64,000 bases of DNA from Pyronema omphalodes (lineage: Eukaryota > Ascomycota > Pezizomycetes > Pezizales > Pyronemataceae), in the NCBI GenBank assembly GCA_024516155.1, contig JAJJXM010000007.1, positions 124,001-188,000 of the forward strand, in the 5' to 3' direction. The translations under genes and the position numbers were made by a program. Within the stretch, counting starts at the first letter, position 1; each line of letters opens with the position of its first letter. This document shows positions 13,026-23,350 of the stretch, piece after piece. Below the pieces are notes generated by a model. It saw only the letters and a program-made list of their open reading frames with translations, ran no database searches and was not told the DNA's origin.

Positions 13026-13388
13026 CTTCGCTTTTCTCTTCTCCACTTTTGCTGAGCTGGCAACGCAGGTCTCGATTTAATTCGTTTCAACTTTGGATAC
13101 TGTTAGATGCCTGTCGGTTACCATGAAGTTCCATCACTTGGCTTTACTATGCTGGAAACGATGACATTCAACAGCCTTCAACAAACTTCAACAGCCCTCA
13201 ACAGCCTTTGGAAATTGGTTTCTACACGCTTTACGAGTCACTTGGTACGATATTGTTACACGATTGAAGAAAAAAAGACAACCCTTGATTTGAAACATAA
13301 CTGTCATAATATACATCACCCAACTCCAGCATAAAACAAACACCCAACATTGTTACAGCAACAAACAAAACACCGTTCCGAAACCCTT

Positions 13389-14935
13389 TTACTTTCTGTC
13401 GGAAGTGTACGCGCAAGATCCAAGGTCAAGCTTGGGAAGACCGTTCTTCAAGATACCGGCAGGGGAGATATCAAAGTCGAAGATGTCCATGGGAAGACCG
13501 ATGGTGGTGCAAGCGTTGGGAATGTCAACGATACCAGCGATGTGACCCTGGATAGGAGCGCAAGACAACAAGAGGTAGATCTGCTCTCCGGAGTATCCGA
13601 ATCTCTGCAAGTACTCAATAACACGCTTGCAGTTCTGCTTGTAAGCGACGTTGACGTCCAAGAAGTGCTGCTTTCCGGTGTCGTCGACGGAGAATCCCTC
13701 GAAGGTCAACATACGTCCGGGACCGAACTGGGGCTCAACAGGTCCGGGGATGTAGATAGGGGACTTCATTCCAAGCTTCTCAACTCCTCCCTTGATAAGG
13801 TCGAACTTGATGGTGATAACTCCAGCCATCTCGATAGCACCACAGAAAGAGATCTCTCCATCTCCCTGGGAGAAGTGCAAGTCTCCAACGGAGAAACCAG
13901 CTCCGTTGATGTGAACAGGCAAGAAGGTCTTGGATCCACGGGACAAGTTCTTGATGTCACAGTTTCCTCCGTGCTCAGGACGTCCGGGAATGGTACGGGC
14001 ACCCTCCTTTCCGATCTTCTCGAGAAGGCCGGGGGTCTTGGCAGCAACACCGGCGTGAACGGAGCGAGGCTCGGGAAGGAGAGCAACGTCACGGTGGGCG
14101 GCGTGCTCACAGGTCTCGACGAGCTCAGTCTCACGACGGGTCCACTCGGCGAGGAGCTCAGGAGAGGGAGCACATCCCATGATACCGGGGTGGATCAAAC
14201 CGGCGAACTTGACACCGGGAACGTGACGGGAAGAGGTGAAGATTCCGGAGAAGTCCCAGATGGCTGTAATTGAATCATCGTTAATCACCTATTCATCTCT
14301 GGCCAAAATATCTCAGGCCTGGAATCAAGAACAAAACTCACCCTTGGCAGCCTGGGGGTACTCCTCATCCAAGAATCCTCCTCCGTTCTTCTTGTCGAAA
14401 ATGGCACAGAATCCCCAGGGACGGTGGTCGAAGGGCTGAACATCCTGGATCTCAACCTGGAGAACATCACCAGGCTCGGCTCCCTTGATCTCGAAAGGTC
14501 CGGAAAGGTAGTGAACACGGGTCAAGTCAATGTTCTTGACGTCATCGGCACAGTCGTCGTTCTTGATCTGTCCTCCGGTCCAGTCCAAGCACTCGATCTT
14601 GACGGTCTCACCAGGGGTGATGGTAGAGGCGAAAGGAACTATAATGGGAGCCTTTGTTAGCACCTTGCCGAGATGATGGTCCCATCGCTGGAATGGAACG
14701 GGAAGCGGGGAAGTGGGCGGTGTATAACGAAACCAAGGCCGACGATGGAAAGAAGCCATCAAAGCTGTACAAAGGCTGATGGAATCTTGCAACACCGCCG
14801 TTGATGGAATAAAGGGAGCAATGGGAACTTGCTGTCAGGGTGCCATCTGTTGTGAAGACCAGCCTGCTCAGAGGCGGGGGTGTCGAAAGAGACGCTGTGG
14901 GCGGTACGAATAGGAGTTCCAGAGGGAGTGGCCAT
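13389..14935 (-). CDS. Formamidase (FmdA/AmdA acetamidase family)
   Basis: Hydrolyses formamide to formate and ammonia, giving the fungus a nitrogen source. Three exons: 14935-14833, 14638-14342 and 14263-13389, encoding 424 residues, close to the usual 410-415 of fungal formamidases. Family landmarks in order: HNRWHPDIPF (about residues 28-37), DWTGGQIK followed by ADDVKN, VHYLSGPF, the FDHRPWGF segment, KAIWDFSGIF, SSRHVPGV, and a late LLSCAPIQGH segment. Intron 1 (14639-14832, 194 nt) begins with GC (GCAAGT) and ends CTAAC..TATAG. Only this junction yields HPD-I-PF, so the GC donor is well supported. Intron 2 (14264-14341) is GTGAGT..TTACAG and restores K-A-I-W-D-F. Codon use is strongly biased, as for a highly expressed gene. 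A TATA box lies about 75 bp upstream of the ATG. In aspergilli the homologue is under nitrogen control; I saw no convincing GATA-factor site cluster here. Confidence 0.93.
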
Positions 14936-15008
14936 TTTGTATGATGTGTTTAACAGTCGATGATGATTGTGAAGAATAGAGAAAGCTTTGGGATGGGCAT
15001 ATGTCTCG

Positions 15009-15015
15009 TTATATA
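15009..15015 (-). promoter_or_regulatory. TATA box of the formamidase gene
   Basis: TATATAA within the near-palindrome CGTTATATAACGA, about 75 bp upstream of the formamidase ATG on the same strand. Confidence 0.55.
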
Positions 15016-17614
15016 ACGATTCCTCTATGGATCCCTACCTCTCCTCAACGAGCTTCTGACTTCATCCACTACTCCATACCCCAGGTTGATGCTAGAGTAT
15101 AGCCTAGTAAACTAACTCTACCGACGGAAGGAAGCCTCCATGCTTTGGCTCCTGGGCATCGTGGCTGCCTTTCTTGGCTGTCCATCGCTGTATGCCTTGG
15201 GTGGAGATGGGGATGATTCCGCTGGATTTGTTTTCTAACTAGCGTGCACAGATGCAACTAGATATCTTTTGGGGGAGTTAAGGACACCAAGAGCTCTACA
15301 TACGTATCTACGGAGGTAGGTGGGCCTTGGATAAGGCGGGGAGGTAAGGAGAGCCTGGGGAGGAGGGGGGTGGGGGGAGGGGGAGAGAGAGATCAGGATG
15401 GAATTACTGGGCGCCAGGACCTGACCAGACGAAATCACAAAGTCAGATGAAGCGGTGTACTCTCGGGTACAGTAGCTTAACCTAATCTCATCAAAAATCC
15501 ACATCATTCCGTTCTTGGTGGGGTGGAGTGGATGGATGAAGGGTAAGCTCAGTATCGAAACCATACACATACAGTAGTTCCGATCTCAACGCATCTCTTT
15601 CCACATCCCATATCCCACATCCTACCTCGCACCTCCCACCCCACCATCCGCCATCGGTATCCCCGTCACTTGTAAAGTAATCATCTCACATATGGCCCCC
15701 TACTGTGGATGTACCGTACATACCTACATACATACATCCAAAAACGAAACCGACTGACGTTGAAAGTCTCGTGGATTCATGGATTTCGTGGGTTAGCTCC
15801 CGCTCCTCCCCCGCCCCACCCCGCCCCGCCCCGCAATATGGGGTCTGTGGGTCTGTGCTCAACATAATGGTCCCGGGGAGCCCGGAGATCCCGACTGGTT
15901 GTATCTTTGGTATCTATGTTTGTATCCGTATGCTATCTTTGTATCTATGTTTGTATCTATCTTTGTGTGCTATGCATCTATCTATCGATGCATCTATCTC
16001 TATGCTATCTACGGTATCTTCGAGTAGCCGAACCATCATAGCTTCAAGATCTCACCAACTCCAGCTTTCCCGCCTCGCCCCACATCCCATTCCCCCCTTC
16101 CTCCCCGAGGAAACCTAAAAAAATCCATGCCCTCAATCACCACCGTTATCGCCATTATCGATAAGCGCCCTCCAAAGTATCTTACTTATCGCATCTTTGC
16201 ACAGTCTTTTGTTTCCATAATCTTTCCCTCGAATCTTTGCATAACCATAATTCTGTACTGTACAAATCAATCTCGACTGTATGTACCGCTCAAGACCCCC
16301 AAGATAATCCCATGGCACTATGTATGTATCCACCATATCCCATCCCCCCTTCCCCTTCCCCTAAAATGTGTCAAGCCTTTTTGTTTTGCTTTTTCTTGTC
16401 TTATGTTTTTTGTTACGCGAGCTTATGCTTTTGCTTACCCCGGACGACGGGAAATCTTTAATGAACGGAACGGATAAGAAAGCCCGATATCGATTGCGGG
16501 GGGGGGGAGGGGGGGGGGGGGGGTAGTTAGGGGGGTAATTGGGTAGGGTAGCTGGGTAGGGTAGCTGGGTAGGGTGGATGGTAGACCATGCATGTTTTTT
16601 TTTTTTTTTTTCTTTTGGACGGAGGAACGGAACATTTGGTTGCTATGGTTGCTATGGTTGCCAGGTAACAACAGAAACTGTAGCAACGCTGCTACAGTGC
16701 AACCAGAACCCAGGAATTGTAGTAAGTAACAGGGCAACAGGGCAACCAGAAACCAGAACCCATAGCAAGCAAGCAAGCAAGCAACAAGATCCAGTAGTTA
16801 CATATGTAGTTAGTAACAGGGTCTATGAATTAGCATTAGTATTAGCATTGGCATTGGCATTGGTATTGGTATTGGTATTGGTACTGGCATTGGTATTAGA
16901 GTTGGCATTGGCATTAGAGGCTGGTTGGTTGGTAGGCTGGTTTGGTTGTCTTGAGTAGCTTCAAGGCTTTACGTTCGCCTACAGCCATGATCCGTTTAAC
17001 GTTATGTTGTGCAAACATCCGATACACTTTACATATGTGCATACGTGCATATCCACAATACAAGCACAAGCACAAGCACGTGAAACATCATCTTCATCTT
17101 CATCCGTACATACATAAACCATGAATAAACTTTCTCAATTTTCCGCGCAAGCCTAACTGAATACGTGATGAATCTTGGCCCCTCATCTCTATGTATGTAT
17201 GATGTGATGAGGGGGGGATAACAAAAGTAAAAGTTCCGGTTAACGAAGAAAGAAAGAAAGAATGAACGAATGCACTGCACATTTATCTTTTTTCTAAAAG
17301 CAATGATCCTCCTAAAAAAAAAACACTACTACACATATGTAGTTTTAACAAAAAAACTTTTTTGTTGTGAACGTCCCATAATTCAGAATAGCAATGCCGT
17401 TAATACCCCGTTGTAATGATGATCCACTGTTCCCACTGTCTCACTGTCCCCACTGTCCTCCTTAGCACAAGCTTCAAGCTTCAATTCTCATCAAATCCGC
17501 GTCTGCTTCCCCCACTAATCCCTCCCCCTCCTCCCTTCCTCCCCGCTCCCCACAAGATTTCCCCGCTGCTATTTTCCTAGGAGGTTTCTCCGGATCAGTA
17601 AACATTCGCTGGCA
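15016..17614. other. Intergenic region between formamidase and the 751-residue protein gene
   Basis: No gene supported. It contains C/T-rich stretches, a G-run at about 16498-16523, TAGGGTAGCTGGG repeats at about 16545-16575, a T-run near 16595-16612, and the hexamer array noted separately. Confidence 0.4.
16836..16918. repeat. Hexanucleotide array TTGGCA/TTGGTA
   Basis: About a dozen imperfect copies of a 6-nt unit alternating between ATTGGC, ATTGGT and ATTAGC/G variants. It lies about 700 bp beyond the 3' end of the gene at 17615-19926. Confidence 0.8.
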
Positions 17615-19926
17615 TCAGATCACATCCCCCAGCCACCACCTAACCGTTTCTACGGTATCCCTACTTCCACCACGCTGCGCCTGTTGATCTTCTCTAACCT
17701 TGCGTTCCAACTGACGACCACGGCTTCTAGACCGTCGTCTCTCAGCCCTCATAGCCTCACGCTCCAGCTTCAATTGCCGTTTAAGGTCTTGTAGCGCCGA
17801 GAGGACTTCCTGGTATTCCCTTTCTGTCCTCGTTAGTCTTTCATCCTCACTTGTGCCAGTGGTCGGCTCGACGGTTATGGCCACGGCATCAGGAGTGACT
17901 GGAGCCGGCGGGGAAACCCTCTCAGTAGTTGTAGTTTTGTTTATTAGCCCAATAGTTTCAAGAGGCTTTCCATGGGAAGGCCTGGATTCTGGGGGCGGCG
18001 CAGTGGTAGGTCTTGGAGGTCTTCTGGAAGTCCAAGGAGGTCTGATATCACGAAGTTTAGATCTTGATACTCTCGGCGATGCCATGGCAGAGTTGTCGGA
18101 GGAGGTGTGGGAGGAGCTTTGGGAGCTCCAAGGTAGCCGAGAAACGCTAGGGAATGCGCTTCGGAACGCCGAACGAAATCTCCGTAGCTTCACACCACCG
18201 GATTGATCAACACCCATAGAATCGCTACTTGAAACGGTCCGGTAGGCGTTAAGGGTGCCTTCGGCCTCGGGCTCCGTTATCGGTACTGGTGGTAGCTGTG
18301 CTTCACTGTCGGTCGTTACGTAAGTTGAACTTGGTGGTTCGTCCGAGGTCTGAAGTTCGGTATCATAAGGCGTTGTAGAAGGCGTCGTCTTCGGCGAAAC
18401 CGGTTCCGATGCAGGCGGCCGACGATGACTTGGTAGCGATATCGTCCCCGGAACGCCACTGAATACGTTTGATTCCTGGAATAAGTTCTCTGACGTAACT
18501 ATGCCCGTGGATGTGTATCTACAATCTCCAACTGGCGACGGAAGCTTGAGCGGCGGGATATCATAACCATCATGGTAATCCGGATAGTTCCAATTGATTG
18601 TCTCTCGCCGATATTGATAGTGCCAACCTTGAGCCGGCATACCACTACGGATCGATTCCGTGGTAACATATCCATCGCCGCCATACGAGTCAGGAAAGGC
18701 GGTATCATAAGATGCCGTTTCTTTTTCTTTGGCTTTTTCTTTCCTCCTTCTAGACCTCAACATTTCCCTATCACTCCAAGATAATTGCATACGAGCTCTC
18801 GTTTCTTCACCCTGATTAGAGGGAACCGGTTCGGTGACTGATTTGAGCGACTTGATACTCCCATCCGCGCTTCTCTGACGGCTTCCGTTATCACTATCAT
18901 CGATAGATCCGGATCTCCAATTCGGCGGCAAGCCTCTTCTACTCAGTGTTTTCTGTTCCCTCGACTTTGCCCTAGCTTCAGCAGCTCTAAGTCGTCTTCT
19001 CTCTTCGACCCGTTCAGCCAGCGCAATCTCTCGATGCGGTTTCCAACCCCAAACACTTACCAAGCTAGAATTCCTTGCCTCAGTACCAGTAGCCGGAGTT
19101 CGATAATGAATCGGTTGACCAGCGAGCAATCTAACAGCCGCCAGAATCTCTCCGCCGCGTCGAACAATCTGCTCTGATCTCTTAGGCGTCTGAGCATTAT
19201 CATAAAGGCGTGCAAGGTAGCTGAACATCTATCTTTCAAATTAACATATAGTGATTAGATAAACGAATTTCCGGTGATACTTGCATCCGAATACTGCCTC
19301 AATTGCACCGCCAAATCCTCTTCTGGGAACCTACTACCATCCCCGGTATCCCATAACCCCGACATCTCATCATCATTAGGCCCTCTATATTTCGCATCTC
19401 TCATATCCCTCACACCCGCCTGCTGCGCAGCAGCCGAAGCAGCCCCTTGCACTCCATTCTCCCACTCCTTATCCCTCGCATCCTCCGGCATCGTAGCCAA
19501 AATAGCTTTTGCATATCTCCTCATAGTCTTTGGAGAAACAGTAACATTTGGTCTTGATTTCATTCTAGCCGCAATAGAGCCTAAAAATTTGCCTTTTTCA
19601 GAATAATAGGGCAGACGATCTGTAGGCCAGATAAGGCGACGAACGCTTTTATCAGCGGTGTTGGCCTCAATTGAACTCAAGTCGGAAGGAGAAGAGTTGG
19701 GGGCAGAGGAGATACGACTTCCTGTGAGGTGCTGAGTTTGGGGGAAGTAGCGATGGGGATTATAATGAGGTTGATTGTGTGGTGAGTAGAAGAAATAGGA
19801 GGATTGGGGCTGGCTGAGATATGAAGAAGAGGTGGTTGAGTTCCAAGTTGACGGTATGGAAGATGTAGATGCTGCAGAGTCCATAGAGTCCATAGTAGAA
19901 TCCGTTGTATCCATGTTATGATCCAT
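17615..19926 (-). CDS. Conserved-looking hypothetical protein, 751 residues
   Basis: I do not recognise this family. Exon 1 is 19926-19285 (214 codons) and exon 2 19228-17615 (537 codons). They are separated by a 56-nt GC-AG intron (19284-19229; donor GCAAGT, branch-like TCTAAT, end GATAG), which gives QYSD-MFSYLARLYD in frame. Without the splice the first ORF ends nine codons later at a stop. Residues 1-90 are Ser/Thr/Gln/Pro-rich. Residues about 90-270 look folded (RLIWPTDRLPYY, SPKTMRRYAKAI, then SYLARLYDNAQTP and RRGGEILAAVRLLAGQP). The rest is disordered, rich in Ser/Arg/Pro, ending in an Arg/Glu-rich coiled-coil-like stretch (about residues 665-740). No signal peptide or membrane segment is evident. 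A cytoplasmic or nuclear scaffold-like protein is possible, but function is unknown. Confidence 0.72.
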
Positions 19927-20952
19927 CTCAGGATTTATCGTGATCGGAGAATTCTCAGAATTCGTAAAATATGTAAAAGTCTTAGAATTTGTAAAAGCCG
20001 TAGAGTCTCAGAAGTCGTCAAAGTCGTGAAAGCCGTAGAGTCGTAGAGTCGTAACGTCGTAAAAGCCGTGTAGTCGTAAAGGTCGTAAAAGTCGTCCAAG
20101 TCTCAACAAAGCCCCCCAATCCGTTTCAATTCGGCCTTTCCGTCGACGCAGAAGTCCCTAACACCGCAGCCCAATGATAAAAATAAGCGAAACCCAACTG
20201 TTTCGAAAAGAAAGAAAAAAAAAGCAGCAAATAATATCCACCAGCAAAAGCAACTTGCAAAACAAAAGCGCACGGACGTTTGTGGGGGGTGGGGGGAAGA
20301 TCAAGTAAGCCGCGAGACAGCCGTTAGTTGGTGATACCGACTGTGTATAGGTGGAAGTAAAGATGGTACATGAAAGAAGAGGGGGTTTGATGATAGGTGG
20401 TGGTAGGTGTAACAACTGTCGATGCGACTAGTCATGGAAAATGACTCGTGTTACACAGATTACACCGGCGGCTTATGAGGTTATCACGAGGTTGTAAGTT
20501 TATGCCGCTAGGAACGCGGGGATAGGAATACGGAGATAGTGGAACATATAAGTAACCTCTTGATCAGCAAACTCACTGTACTGAGAGTTGTTGCATCACG
20601 AGTGACGCGCGTATTCATCGCTGCAGTTTATCACTTCGTTGCAACAGATCAACTTCACAAGACATCAAGTTATTTCACCAGTATTAAAGACGATTTTGCA
20701 CAAAAGTTTAAAATGAAAGATCACTTGAGAAAAAAGAAATATTACTTGAAATCATATGATTCATGTTGTAAATACAGAAAACAAAAAACCGAACAAAAAC
20801 CACTGTAAACCCCGGACCCAAACGTAATGAAATCGCGCTTTTTGAAACAACAAAAAACCCCACAAAGAATTATAACCACCAATCATAGAGTACTGTAATA
20901 CTGCATGGTATAATATCTCAACAACATCCCCGAACCAAAAACATTAAACCAT
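19927..20952. other. Intergenic region between the 751-residue gene and Hsp70
   Basis: Promoter and leader of the upstream-facing gene plus the 3' region of Hsp70. A degenerate repeat of GTCGTAAAAGCCGT/GTAGAGTCGTA units runs from about 19965 to 20100, in the probable 5' leader of the 751-residue gene. An ORF at 20539-20808 (plus) is Lys-rich and has no support. Confidence 0.45.
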
Positions 20953-21565
20953 TTAGTCGACCTCCTCAACGGTAGGACCGTCGTCAGTGGCACCAGGGGG
21001 TCCACCGGCTCCGGTGGGCATTCCTCCGGGCATTCCACCGGGAGCACCTCCCTGGCTCTGGTAGAACTTCATCATGATGGGGTTGGCAACACCCTCAAGC
21101 TCCTTCTGCTGGGACTCGAACTCGTCCTTGGTAGCAGTGGTGTTGCTGTCGAGCCATGAGACGGTGTCGTCAATGGCCTTGGTGAGCTTAGCCTTGTCGT
21201 CAGCGTCGAGCTTGTCTCCGACCTTCTCGTCAGAGAGGGTGTTGCGGAGAGAGTAAGCGTAGGACTCGAGAGCGTTCTTGGCAGAGATACGCTCAGCCTC
21301 GGCGGCGTCCTCCTCCTTGTACTTCTCGGCCTCAGCCAACATGCGCTCGATCTCCTCCTTGGAGAGACGTCCCTTGTCGTTGGTGATGGTGATCTTGTTG
21401 GTCTTTCCGGTTCCCTTCTCAACAGCGGAGACGTTCAAGATTCCGTTGGCGTCAATGTCGAAGGTAACCTCGATCTGGGGAACTCCACGGGGAGCAGGGG
21501 GGATTCCGGTAAGCTCGAACTTTCCGAGCAAGTTGTTGTCCTTGGTGCGGGCACGCTCTCCCTCG

Positions 21566-21597
<32 letters not shown>

Positions 21598-21837
21598 GGA
21601 GAAGGTGGAGAAGACCTCGGACTTCTTGGTGGGGATGGTGGTGTTGCGCTTGATCAAAGCAGTCATGACTCCTCCGGCAGTCTCAATTCCGAGAGAGAGG
21701 GGAGCAACGTCCAAAAGAAGGATCTCCTGGGTCTTGGAAGAAGTGTCTCCAGTAAGGATAGCAGCCTGGACGGCAGCTCCGTAGGCAACAGCCTCGTCGG
21801 GGTTGATGGACTTGTTGGGCTCCTTTCCGTTGAAGTA

Positions 21838-21876
<39 letters not shown>

Positions 21877-22192
21877 TCCTCCGACAAGGACAATCTCGTG
21901 GACGGAAGACTTGTCGATCTTGGAGTCACGGAGGACACGCTCGACGGGGTCCATGGTAGAACGGAAGAGGTCCTGGCAGAGCTCCTCGAAACGGGCACGG
22001 GTGATGGAAGTGTAGAAGTCAATTCCCTCGTAGAGAGAGTCGATCTCAACGGAGGTCTGGGCAGAGGAGGAAAGAGTACGCTTGGCACGCTCGCAAGCAG
22101 TGCGGAGACGACGGAGAGCACGGGCGTTGGAGGTAAGGTCCTTCTTGTGCTTGCGCTTGAACTCCTGGACGAAGTGGTTGACGAGACGGTTG

Positions 22193-22224
<32 letters not shown>

Positions 22225-22335
22225 GGCAGTAGCCTTGACCTCGAAGATACCCTCCTCAATGGTAAGAAGGGAGACATCGAAAGTTCCTCCTCCCAAGTCG
22301 AAGATGAGAACGTTGCGCTCACCGGCCTGCTTCTT

Positions 22336-22371
<36 letters not shown>

Positions 22372-23142
22372 GTTGATGATACGGAGAACGTTAAGTCCGG
22401 CAATCATACCGGCGTCCTTGGTAGCCTGACGCTGGGAGTCGTTGAAGTAGGCGGGGACGGTAATAACAGCATTCTGGACGGTTCCTCCGAGGTAGGCCTC
22501 GGCGGTCTCACGCATCTTGGTGAGGACCATGGAGGAGATCTCCTCGGGGGTGAAGTTCTTGGTCTCTCCCTTGAACTCAACCTCGATGATGGGCTTTCCT
22601 CCCTTGTTGACGATCTTGAAGGGGAAGTGCTTCATGTCGGACTGAACCTCAGGCTCGTCGAACTTACGTCCGATCAAACGCTTGGCGTCGAAGACAGTGT
22701 TGTGACTGCACGATGTCGTTAGTAGAAGCTCGGATGTGTGGATGGAGACGAAGGGGGGTAGCTTACGGGTTCATGGCAACCTGGTTCTTGGCAGAGTCAC
22801 CGATGAGACGCTCGGTGTCAGTGAAGGCAACCTGTAGAAGAAGTAGTTAGTAACATGTTTCACGATGTTGGATGTTTCAATGTTTGGTGTTGGATGAGGT
22901 GGGGTTATGGAGGGGTAACGGTAGCGACAGGTGAATCCATCACTCGATCCCGAAACGCCGACCCACGTTTCCACGACAACCGACATCAAACATTGCGAAA
23001 AATGAAGAGAAGGAATATAACTTACGAAGGAGGGAGTAGTGCGGTTTCCCTGGTCGTTGGCGATGATCTCAATGCGGTCATCTCTGAACACACCTACACA
23101 GGAGTAGGTGGTTCCCAAATCGATTCCGACGGCGGCCACCAT
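20953..23142 (-). CDS. Cytosolic heat-shock protein 70 (Ssa type)
   Basis: ATP-dependent chaperone for folding and translocation of proteins. Three exons: 23142-23026, 22831-22767 and 22705-20953, encoding 644 residues, the normal length for fungal Ssa-type Hsp70. Intron 1 (22832-23025) is GTAAGT..TACAG and restores [14 protein letters not shown]. Intron 2 (22706-22766) is GTAAGC..TGCAG and restores [16 protein letters not shown]. Visible signatures: DLGTTYS near residue 8, [11 protein letters not shown] near 200, [13 protein letters not shown] near 335, a Gly/Pro/Met-rich C-terminal tail, and a terminal EEVD motif that docks TPR co-chaperones and marks the cytosolic class. Codon use is extremely biased, consistent with very high expression. 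Upstream lie a TATA box and a step-type heat-shock element on the expected side. Confidence 0.98.
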
Positions 23143-23278
23143 TATGGTATCGAAGTGTAAAGGATCTCGTGTAGTAGTGGATGTATTAGAAAAGAAATTC
23201 GTACTTGTTCGTGTGTGAAGTGTTGTGTTGTGTTGTTGTGAAGATTAAGATGGAGGGTAAGGATGGATTTATCACAAG

Positions 23279-23285
23279 ATTTATA
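23279..23285 (-). promoter_or_regulatory. TATA box of the Hsp70 gene
   Basis: TATAAAT on the minus strand about 140 bp upstream of the Hsp70 ATG, between the coding region and the heat-shock element. Confidence 0.55.
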
Positions 23286-23327
23286 GGATGGACAGAAAGT
23301 AGGGTGGGGTGTGCGGGCGGGATGGGT

Positions 23328-23350
23328 TTCGTTGACCTTCGTTGACTTTC
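23328..23350 (-). promoter_or_regulatory. Step-type heat-shock element upstream of Hsp70
   Basis: Three TTC triplets on the plus strand begin at 23328, 23338 and 23348, exactly 10 nt apart within TTTCGTTGACCTTCGTTGAC and its continuation. This is the nTTCn(5)nTTCn(5)nTTCn step arrangement bound by trimeric heat-shock factor. It sits about 190-210 bp upstream of the Hsp70 ATG, and two GAA triplets follow at about 23363-23372. Binding is inferred from the spacing and the gene context. Confidence 0.6.

Noticed and set aside
13350..14273. 307-codon ORF on the plus strand opposite formamidase
   Set aside because: It is the antisense shadow of a codon-biased gene. Its translation has no domain-like content, and the minus strand encodes an unmistakable formamidase.
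21898..22722. 274-codon plus-strand ORF opposite Hsp70
   Set aside because: Antisense shadow caused by strong codon bias; a known artefact opposite Hsp70 genes.
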